Made by a program: the position numbers and the translations under genes
Shown: positions 1-4,580 of the stretch, in pieces
Layout of the letters: each line of letters starts with the position of its first letter
Numbering within the stretch: the first letter of the stretch is position 1
Source: Syntrophomonadaceae bacterium
GTDB lineage: Bacteria > Bacillota > Dethiobacteria > DTU022
Assembly (NCBI GenBank): GCA_007119335.1
Contig: SKPU01000143.1
Span: 1-5,025, forward strand
Reading direction: 5' to 3'
DNA: 5,025 nucleotides
The notes under the pieces: model-generated
The model's database searches: none
Told to the model about the DNA's origin: nothing
What the model saw: the letters and a program-made list of their open reading frames with translations, nothing else

Positions 1-62
1 ATCAGACTATGTGTTATATGGATCCCTGTGTGGCCTGTGAGATTAAAAACGAGAACAAATAA
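1..62 (+). CDS. Possible C-terminal tail of an upstream gene (partial)
   Basis: A reading frame entering from the left edge (codons from position 3) ends at TAA 60-62, 40 bases before the start of the next gene. The visible 19 residues contain a CYMDPCVACE stretch, three cysteines spaced C-x4-C-x2-C, followed by a charged end. Cysteine-rich tails occur in iron-sulfur or metal proteins, but 19 residues are too few to name a family. The spacing to the downstream ribosome binding site would suit an operon with the FMN-domain oxidoreductase. The first frame is also open across this stretch, so the choice of frame is an inference. Confidence 0.3.
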   Translation, partial: QTMCYMDPCVACEIKNENK

Positions 63-87
63 AGCAATAAAAAGCAGTTTGCAACAG

Positions 88-95
88 AAAGGAGA
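88..95 (+). promoter_or_regulatory. Ribosome binding site deciding the ATG 103 start
   Basis: AAAGGAGA lies 7 bases before ATG 103 and is the only good Shine-Dalgarno match near the beginning of this frame. The earlier in-frame ATG at 28 has none, and would add 25 mostly basic residues that do not resemble the family. Confidence 0.75.
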
Positions 96-102
96 AAGCA
101 TT

Positions 103-1689
103 ATGAGCACAAATTATAGGCCCAATGCCTCAGCTGCTACTTTAACCAAAAATCGAACTGAAGGATCGACGAGTCCTTTAAGCGGTATGTGTGTAACTTG
201 TGTAGAAGGTTGTGTGGGAATGTGTGAGATAGGAAAGTCTGCTTACCGCGGACAGGAGACTCTCTATCCCCAGCCTTTTGGGATTATGACTACAGCTTCC
301 GAAAAAAACTATCCTCTTGATTATTCTCATTTTTCGATAATGGGGACTGTAATCGGGGCACAGGGCATTGATGCCGATAGTGAAAAGGCAATATTTTCAG
401 CGGCCAACCTGGAAAGGAAGATTGGCCGGGGAGAAGGGATCAAAGTAAAAATGCCCTTTGTAATCTCCGGTATCGGTTCTACCGATGTGGCACGAAATAA
501 CTGGGAAGGCCTGGCCGCAGGGGCGGCCCTCAGCGGCACCATGCTTACAGTGGGTGAAAATGTAAGCGGTATGGATGAAAAAACAGTTATCGAAAATGGT
601 CGTGTTGTAAACACGGATGATTTAAAGCGGAGAGTAGAGCTTTTCAAAAAATGGCAGAAGGACGGTTATGGAGCAATCATAATCCAGGCAAATGTTGAAG
701 ACAGTCGCCTGGGGGTTCTGGAGTACGCCCTTGATAAACTCGATATTGACGCTGTTGAACTTAAATGGGGCCAGGGTGCTAAGGATATCGGTGGGGAGGT
801 TAAGATCAAAAGCCTGGAAAAAGCCTGTATGCTGAAGAAAAGGGGGTATGTTGTCTTGCCCGATCCTGAGAATCCTTCTGTTGTTGATTCTTACAACCGG
901 GGCGGGTTTAAGGAATTTGAGCGTCATTCTCATTTGGGAATGGTCGAACAGGACACTTTTATGCAAAGAGTGGAAGGTTTGCGGGAAGCAGGAGCTAAAA
1001 ATATATTTCTTAAGACCGGAGCATACAGGCCGGCTGATCTGGCGCGCGCTTTGAAGTATTCATCTTTGGCCGGGATTGATCTGCTTACTGTTGACGGCGC
1101 TGGTGGCGGAACAGGGATGAGTCCCTGGAGAATGATGAATGAATGGGGCATTCCCCCTGTAGAATTGCACTCCCTCCTTTATAATTATTGTGAAAAGCTA
1201 GAAGGTAAGGGGCACTATGTGCCCGACATTGCTCTTGGTGGAGGGTTTGCTTTTGAAGATCAAATTTATAAAGGACTGGCTATCGGTTCTCCTTATGTAA
1301 AGCTTATTGGTATGGCCCGGGCTCCTCTTGCTGCAGCCATGGTTGGAAAAACGATAGGATCGAGAATCGAGAAGGAAAAGCTCCCGGTCTACGTAGAACG
1401 GTTTGGTAAGAGTATCGAAGAAATATTTGTTACCGCTTCAGAACTAAAAAATGAACTAGGGGAGGACAAATTCAACGAATTGCCCGCTGGTGCGTTAGGG
1501 CTCTATACCTATTATGAGCGCCTGGCCCAGGGCTTAAAGCAGTTGATGTGTGGTAATCGCAAGTTTGATCTTGAATACATATCCAGAAATGATATCGCTG
1601 CATTAACCAGGGAAGCAGCGGAAGTAAGTGGCATTAGCTATATAACCGACCTGGACAAAGAAGAAGCAGAACAAATTTTGGATATCTAA
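103..1689 (+). CDS. FMN-binding glutamate synthase-like oxidoreductase with N-terminal Cys motif
   Basis: 528 residues. This is a stand-alone version of the FMN/TIM-barrel (synthase) domain of glutamate synthase large subunit, expected to be a cytoplasmic flavoprotein. Visible family marks: a K-W-G-Q-G-A-K segment at about residues 221-227, the glycine-rich DGAGGGTGMSP loop at 331-341 (the counterpart of GHDGGTGASP in GltB), and GGGFAF at 379-384 followed by a G-S-P-Y-V-K-L phosphate-binding region. An N-terminal motif C30-x2-C33-x3-C37-x3-C41 could bind an iron-sulfur cluster. The glutaminase domain, the GXGXG domain and the usual cysteine trio of the [3Fe-4S] cluster after the barrel are absent; only isolated cysteines (242, 363, 483) occur. 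The frame is open further upstream to an ATG at 28, but ATG 103 is chosen because AAAGGAGA at 88-95 sits at the right distance. True substrate unknown: it could be a glutamate synthase subunit, a methylamine-glutamate methyltransferase-like enzyme, or another amidotransfer or redox enzyme. Confidence 0.9.
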   Translation: MSTNYRPNASAATLTKNRTEGSTSPLSGMCVTCVEGCVGMCEIGKSAYRGQETLYPQPFGIMTTASEKNYPLDYSHFSIMGTVIGAQGIDADSEKAIFSAANLERKIGRGEGIKVKMPFVISGIGSTDVARNNWEGLAAGAALSGTMLTVGENVSGMDEKTVIENGRVVNTDDLKRRVELFKKWQKDGYGAIIIQANVEDSRLGVLEYALDKLDIDAVELKWGQGAKDIGGEVKIKSLEKACMLKKRGYVVLPDPENPSVVDSYNRGGFKEFERHSHLGMVEQDTFMQRVEGLREAGAKNIFLKTGAYRPADLARALKYSSLAGIDLLTVDGAGGGTGMSPWRMMNEWGIPPVELHSLLYNYCEKLEGKGHYVPDIALGGGFAFEDQIYKGLAIGSPYVKLIGMARAPLAAAMVGKTIGSRIEKEKLPVYVERFGKSIEEIFVTASELKNELGEDKFNELPAGALGLYTYYERLAQGLKQLMCGNRKFDLEYISRNDIAALTREAAEVSGISYITDLDKEEAEQILDI

Positions 1690-1725
1690 CAAAAGAATAA
1701 TCCAACTGTTAGTAAGATAGTAAAG

Positions 1726-1752
1726 TTACCGGGCAGGAATATGGAGCGGTAA
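1726..1752 (+). repeat. Inverted repeat, possible RNA hairpin
   Basis: TTACCG (1726-1731) and CGGTAA (1747-1752) are perfect complements around a 15-base loop. The hairpin lies in the gap after the FMN-domain gene and abuts the next inverted repeat, sharing bases 1751-1752. It has no T-run of its own. It may be part of the 3' end structure of the upstream transcript or of a leader for the DUF2007 gene. Confidence 0.35.
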
Positions 1753-1795
1753 GAACGAACTTAGATTGATGGGCGGTCAAAGCCAGTTCGTTTTT
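1751..1795 (+). terminator. Possible rho-independent terminator
   Basis: AACGAACT (1754-1761) pairs with AGTTCGTT (1785-1792). The pairing extends outward to AAG/TTT (1751-1753 with 1793-1795, one G-T pair), and the 3' arm runs into five Ts at 1791-1795. The 23-base loop could be shortened by an inner pairing TTGAT/GTCAA (1766-1770 with 1776-1780). It stands 60 bases after the oxidoreductase stop, a natural place for a terminator. The stem is weak in G-C pairs and most of the T-run is within the stem, so this is tentative. Confidence 0.45.
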
Positions 1796-1838
1796 ACAAC
1801 TTTGTACCTGTCAGGATTAGAGGTGAGCCTTTAACAGA

Positions 1839-2084
1839 GTGGATAACAGTTGGGAAGTACTGGTTGAAACAAACAACGATATAGAAGCAGATATCCTTTG
1901 CGGATTTCTGAGGGATAAAGGAATCCCGGCCAGGAAAGCAGATAGCAACCCATATGCAGGTGCTATGCGGGTTATCGGCGGCCAGGCCGTGGAGGTGCAG
2001 GTTTTGGTTCCCAGGCCTTTCCTGGAGCAGGCGAAAGAACTTCTGCAAGACTTTAGTTCTGACATTGATCCAGATTTCCCCTAA
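1839..2084 (+). CDS. DUF2007-like small protein (putative signal-transducing protein)
   Basis: 81 residues, GTG start. The pattern fits the small DUF2007 family: W5-E-V-L near the start, a helix E17-A-D-I-L-C-G-F-L-R-D-K followed by G28-I-P-A-R, a middle G-A-M-R-V-I-G-G stretch, then V-E-V-Q-V-L-V-P and a final helix A65-K-E-L-L. This is the usual beta-alpha-beta-beta-alpha layout in which nearly the whole protein is the domain. The family is called a putative signal-transducing protein, but its molecular role is not established. No signal peptide or membrane segment is visible, so it is probably cytoplasmic. AGAGGTGAG at 1819-1827 supplies a ribosome binding site, though the 11-base gap to GTG is slightly long. 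It follows a possible terminator and lies 54 bases before the PAP2 gene, so the two may be co-transcribed. No clear promoter was seen. Confidence 0.75.
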   Translation: MDNSWEVLVETNNDIEADILCGFLRDKGIPARKADSNPYAGAMRVIGGQAVEVQVLVPRPFLEQAKELLQDFSSDIDPDFP

Positions 2085-2138
2085 ACAACTGCTGGTAGCT
2101 GCTCAATTTACTACACTTCTTTGCCGGAAGCCTAAACA

Positions 2139-3128
2139 ATGAAATATCCACCCGTCACGAATCCCTTTTTTTCAGATGACCCGCAGCGTGAATCATTTTG
2201 GCTCTTATTCTTACTGGCAGTAAGTGTAATATCGGCAGCAATTTTGATTTTTGCCTGGCCCTTTACCCGTAGTGTTGAATTTATTATCGCCCTGCAGCAT
2301 TGGCGCGATTTTCCAGCTGTAGAAGTATTTTTCCGGGTTTTTACCTTTATTGGCGATGATGAGTTTTTTATGATCTTATTCAGTGTCTTACTCTGGTGCG
2401 TCAGTAAATCACTGGGCTTCTGGGGTGCGTTTGTTCTTCTGAGCTCGGCAACCTACTCTAACCTGATTAAAGATATAACCTTGCTTGAGCGTCCCCCGAT
2501 TGAAGGCATTGAGCATCCGGCCGGAAGTTACGCTTTTCCCAGCGGCCATACCCTGACTGCAGTAACTGTCTGGGGCTATCTGGCGGTTCGCATTAAAAGT
2601 AATGGTTTTTGGGTTTGGACTATTTTGGCTGTTGTTTTGATTGGATTCTCGAGGCTGGTACTCGGCTATCACTTTTTAGGTGATGTTTTGGGTGGCTTGG
2701 CTTTTGGTATACCATTCTTGTTATTCTTTCTCTGGCTAAGTGTCCGGTTTTTTGAAAAAGGATGGATTGATAAGTTTTCCACTCCGGTTTTGATTGCCCT
2801 TTCGATCGCGATACCGGTCCTACTTGTCGTTGTTTTGCCGGGAGCAGATCCTCCGAAAATTTTAGGCTATCTTGCCGGGATTTCTTTTGGTTATGTTATT
2901 GAAAAAGAAAAAGTTAGATCAGTCCTTACTGCCTCCTTACCGATCCAGGTTTTAAAAGTGCTGCTTGGTCTGGCAGTGTTGTTCGGTATTATTGTCGGTT
3001 TAGGAGGGATACTGCCTTCCGATATTGTTCCACTCGGGTTTGTGCGTTATGCGCTGGGAGGGGTTTGGGCAACTCTCGGAGCACCGGCCCTCTTTGTGTA
3101 TCTTAAGCTTTCAGCCAAAGAGAGATGA
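2139..3128 (+). CDS. PAP2-family membrane phosphatase (lipid phosphate phosphatase-like)
   Basis: 329 residues, a multi-pass membrane protein. All three catalytic motifs of the PAP2/acid phosphatase superfamily are intact: K111-x6-R118-P119, P134-S-G-H137, and S171-R172-x5-H178 followed by D182. H178 is the expected nucleophile for the phospho-enzyme and H137 the expected acid/base. Relatives dephosphorylate lipid phosphates such as undecaprenyl diphosphate or phosphatidic acid on the outer face of the membrane; the substrate here cannot be read from the sequence. Hydrophobic segments lie near residues 20-42, 75-104, 140-150, 157-172 and 184-203, covering the core. A further third of the protein (about 212-325) carries more hydrophobic segments (215-233, 240-253, 265-290, 300-322), so it is longer than the compact 180-230-residue bacterial PAP2 enzymes. 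ATG 2139 has a weak GGAAG site at 2126-2130 with an 8-base gap. Confidence 0.9.
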   Translation: MKYPPVTNPFFSDDPQRESFWLLFLLAVSVISAAILIFAWPFTRSVEFIIALQHWRDFPAVEVFFRVFTFIGDDEFFMILFSVLLWCVSKSLGFWGAFVLLSSATYSNLIKDITLLERPPIEGIEHPAGSYAFPSGHTLTAVTVWGYLAVRIKSNGFWVWTILAVVLIGFSRLVLGYHFLGDVLGGLAFGIPFLLFFLWLSVRFFEKGWIDKFSTPVLIALSIAIPVLLVVVLPGADPPKILGYLAGISFGYVIEKEKVRSVLTASLPIQVLKVLLGLAVLFGIIVGLGGILPSDIVPLGFVRYALGGVWATLGAPALFVYLKLSAKER

Positions 3129-3174
3129 AAGTAAATATTTATTATAGAATATCGCAATTATTGTTGAGATAAGT

Positions 3175-3180
3175 TATAAT
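3175..3180 (+). promoter_or_regulatory. Putative promoter -10 element for the first tatA
   Basis: A perfect TATAAT occurs in AT-rich DNA between the PAP2 stop and the first tatA. A start of transcription near 3187 would leave a leader of about 35 bases carrying the ribosome binding site. The matching -35 position (about 3152-3157, TCGCAA) agrees poorly with TTGACA, so the promoter may be weak or activator-dependent. Confidence 0.5.
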
Positions 3181-3208
3181 AGTCATTGCATGAGGTCGCT
3201 CTATATTT

Positions 3209-3217
3209 GGAGGTGAG
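3209..3217 (+). promoter_or_regulatory. Ribosome binding site deciding the TTG 3222 start
   Basis: GGAGGTGAG is a near-ideal Shine-Dalgarno sequence. It places the start at TTG 3222 with 8 bases between GGAGG and the codon. The longer frame from TTG 3186 would run through this site and add 12 residues before the usual TatA N-terminus. Confidence 0.85.
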
Positions 3218-3221
3218 TAGG

Positions 3222-3419
3222 TTGATCGGTGGCAAAATAGGCCTGTGGGAAGTATTACTTGTCCTTGTAGTTGCCTTGGTCATCTTCGGCCCGGCAAAAT
3301 TGCCGGAAATGGGTCGTTCAATCGGCAACGGATTAAAGGAGTTTAGAAAGGCTACACGAGAGCTAAAGGAAACTATTAGTCTGGACGACAATGAGACTGA
3401 TAAAAAAAGCGGTAGCTAA
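3222..3419 (+). CDS. tatA: Sec-independent protein translocase subunit TatA (first copy)
   Basis: 65 residues from the TTG start. Classic TatA architecture: a very short N-terminus (MIGGKIGLWE), one membrane helix at about residues 8-22, the hinge F22-G-P-A-K-L-P-E29, an amphipathic helix at about 30-50 (R-S-I-G-N-G-L-K-E-F-R-K-A), and a short charged tail. TatA oligomers form the pore or membrane-weakening part of the twin-arginine translocase, which exports folded proteins together with TatC. The polar residue near the start of the membrane helix is Glu10, where E. coli TatA has Gln8 and TatB has Glu8. With no TatB in sight, this may be a bifunctional TatA as in Firmicutes. A likely promoter (TATAAT, 3175-3180) precedes it. 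A second, distinct TatA follows 101 bases downstream, then tatC. Confidence 0.93.
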   Translation: MIGGKIGLWEVLLVLVVALVIFGPAKLPEMGRSIGNGLKEFRKATRELKETISLDDNETDKKSGS

Positions 3420-3447
3420 TAATAAATTTCCTTTGCAAGTGATAATA

Positions 3448-3456
3448 TGTTACAAT
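3448..3456 (+). promoter_or_regulatory. Putative extended -10 promoter for the second tatA
   Basis: TGTTACAAT matches the extended -10 form (TG, one base, then a TATAAT-like hexamer with one mismatch). It lies 64 bases before the start codon. The -35 region, around 3427-3433 in a TTTCCTT run, is poor, which is tolerated by extended -10 promoters. It would allow the second tatA and tatC to be expressed separately from the first tatA. Confidence 0.4.
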
Positions 3457-3478
3457 ACAAATGTAAAAAAATAATGTG

Positions 3479-3497
3479 TTAATTCTTTACGAATTAA
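3479..3497 (+). repeat. Inverted repeat in the leader of the second tatA
   Basis: TTAATTC (3479-3485) and GAATTAA (3491-3497) are perfect complements around the loop TTTAC. The right arm is also part of the 10-base palindrome GAATTAATTC (3491-3500). It sits between the putative promoter and the ribosome binding site, so it could be an operator or a weak leader hairpin. There is no T-run, so it is not a typical terminator. Confidence 0.35.
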
Positions 3498-3520
3498 TTC
3501 TCTATAGAGGAGGATTTGTT

Positions 3521-3709
3521 ATGTTTGGAAAAATCGGACCGACAGAGATAATCCTTGTTTTAGCAGTAATTCTCTTGATATTTGGTTCCACCAAACTTCC
3601 TGAACTTGCTAAAGCGGTCGGTAAAAGCGTGGTCGAATTAAAAGAAGGACTAAAGGGAAGTTCTGAATCTGACGAATCGACTGCCCCAAACTCCGAGGCT
3701 GATAAGTAG
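3521..3709 (+). CDS. tatA: Sec-independent protein translocase subunit TatA (second copy)
   Basis: 62 residues. Same architecture as the upstream copy but clearly diverged: N-terminus MFGKIGPTE, membrane helix at about residues 8-21, hinge F21-G-S-T-K-L-P-E28, amphipathic helix at about 29-46 (A-K-A-V-G-K-S-V-V-E-L-K-E), then an acidic and serine-rich tail (S-S-E-S-D-E-S). The MFGKIGPTE start with Glu9 recalls both TatA and TatB, but the short length fits TatA/TatE. ATG 3521 is chosen over the earlier in-frame ATG at 3476 because AGAGGAGGA at 3506-3514 lies 7 bases before it. Together with the first copy and TatC it would complete a translocase. The two copies may divide TatA-like and TatB-like work, or serve under different conditions, which is inference. 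Confidence 0.93.
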   Translation: MFGKIGPTEIILVLAVILLIFGSTKLPELAKAVGKSVVELKEGLKGSSESDESTAPNSEADK

Positions 3710-3717
3710 GGGTTGCA

Positions 3718-3792
3718 GTGACGTTTCCGGAGTTTACTAAAACAGGGAGGATATTAAAGCAGTGCCGGGAATGCCGGGAGGTATTCGTGTAA
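3718..3792 (+). CDS. Possible 24-residue small protein between tatA and tatC
   Basis: A GTG-started frame of 24 codons plus TAA occupies nearly all of the gap between the second tatA and tatC. It starts 9 bases after the tatA stop, behind AGGGG (3708-3712, 5-base gap), and stops 1 base before the tatC start. The peptide is basic in the middle (KTGRILK) and ends in CRECREVFV with a C-x2-C pair. Against it: short open frames of this size arise often by chance, and I recognise no family. If translated, it would deliver ribosomes to the tatC start (translational coupling). Confidence 0.25.
   Translation: MTFPEFTKTGRILKQCRECREVFV
3776..3781 (+). promoter_or_regulatory. Ribosome binding site of tatC, long spacing
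   Basis: GGGAGG lies 12 bases before GTG 3794, longer than usual. The only other in-frame start near the conserved region, ATG 3818, has no good Shine-Dalgarno match. Upstream of 3794 the frame has no start codon before a stop at 3755-3757, so GTG 3794 remains the best choice. Confidence 0.55.
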
Positions 3793-3793
3793 A

Positions 3794-4525
3794 GTGGGTA
3801 ATAATAAAAACGGCACTATGCCCGTCCTAGACCATCTTTCAGAGTTGCGCCTGCGACTGATGATTTCAGCAGGCGCTTTGATTGTTGCAGCAGGAATCTG
3901 TTTTTCTTACATCGAGTTTATCCGTAGCATATTAACCCGCCCGCTCGGTGACTTAACTTTGATTTACCTTTCTCCTCCGGAAGCTTTTATGGCTAACTTA
4001 AAGCTGGCTCTGTTTAGCGGATTTATAGTTGCTCTACCTGTAATTCTTTATGAGCTGACAGCATATATTTTCCCAGGGCTGGTCCGTAGCGAAAAGAAGT
4101 TTTTTATTGCTGTCTTAGCGGGGATTCTATTTCTTTTCAGTGGTGGCGTGATATTTGCTTATTACATTGTTTTCCCTTACACTATAAGTTTTTTTCTGCA
4201 GTTTGCCGATGCTCAGTTGGAACCCCAACTCACTATCAGTGAGTATCTTTCATTCGTTATTTCTTTTCATGTTGCTTTTGGCGCGGTTTTTCAACTACCC
4301 CTGTTTACCTGGACCCTTGGTAAGATTGGTTTAATCACGACTGACTTTTTGCGTCGTTACAGGAAGATTGCACTTTTAATCATGCTCACTATTTCAGCGG
4401 TGATTACTCCTCCCGATATTATTTCCCAGGCAGTAATGATTGTGCCATTAATGCTGCTTTATGAAGTGGGCATTATTATGGTTAGAATCAGTGAAAGAAA
4501 ACGTTTAAAATACCTGTCCGAATAA
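3794..4525 (+). CDS. tatC: Sec-independent protein translocase subunit TatC
   Basis: 243 residues, typical length. TatC is the six-helix membrane receptor that recognises twin-arginine signal peptides and recruits TatA. Seen here: the N-terminal H14-L-S-E17-L-R19 motif, corresponding to E. coli E15/R17 in signal-peptide binding; L-S-P-P-E-A-F at 59-65; F93-P-G-L-V-R-S-E100, matching E. coli E103; F-A-Y-Y-I-V-F-P at 121-128; Y-L-S-F-V at 151-155; and T205-P-P-D208-I-I-S-Q212, the polar TatA-binding cluster of helix 5 (E. coli T208, D211, Q215). Hydrophobic segments lie near 22-42, 69-90, 104-128, 150-175, 190-204 and 210-230. At position 167, where E. coli has membrane-buried Glu170, this protein has Gln (AFGAVFQLP). 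The start is GTG 3794; ATG 3818 (M9) would still keep the conserved core. It follows two tatA genes and precedes a mobA-like gene. Confidence 0.96.
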   Translation: MGNNKNGTMPVLDHLSELRLRLMISAGALIVAAGICFSYIEFIRSILTRPLGDLTLIYLSPPEAFMANLKLALFSGFIVALPVILYELTAYIFPGLVRSEKKFFIAVLAGILFLFSGGVIFAYYIVFPYTISFFLQFADAQLEPQLTISEYLSFVISFHVAFGAVFQLPLFTWTLGKIGLITTDFLRRYRKIALLIMLTISAVITPPDIISQAVMIVPLMLLYEVGIIMVRISERKRLKYLSE

Positions 4526-4580
4526 AGGATGACACATTAAAACCCTGCAGGAATTGGATAGCGAAAGAGTGGATGGTGCA

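Noticed and set aside
28..102. N-terminal extension of the FMN oxidoreductase from ATG 28
   Set aside because: No ribosome binding site before it, composition unlike the family, and AAAGGAGA lies correctly placed for ATG 103.
327..1151. Several open frames on the minus strand and one in another plus frame inside the oxidoreductase gene
   Set aside because: They overlap a strongly supported gene, show no domain pattern, and are expected shadows.
1794..2065. Two minus-strand open frames opposite the DUF2007 gene
   Set aside because: The plus-strand product fits a known family; the minus products are Ser/Arg/Pro-rich shadows.
1954..2142. Plus-strand frame overlapping the DUF2007 gene and the PAP2 start
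   Set aside because: Tryptophan- and arginine-rich product without family resemblance, beginning within the DUF2007 gene.
2409..2672. Minus-strand open frame inside the PAP2 gene
   Set aside because: It lies opposite the catalytic core of a well-supported gene and has no recognisable features.
3129..3174. Possible terminator after the PAP2 gene
   Set aside because: The only symmetry (AAATATTT) is A/T-only with no G-C stem or T-run.
3186..3221. Longer start (TTG 3186) for the first tatA
   Set aside because: It would translate through the GGAGGTGAG site; TatA proteins begin only a few residues before the membrane helix.
3763..3779. Direct repeat TGCCGGGA twice, separated by one base
   Set aside because: Only 8 bases and two copies; part of it is the tatC ribosome binding site. 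No sign of a mobile element or array.
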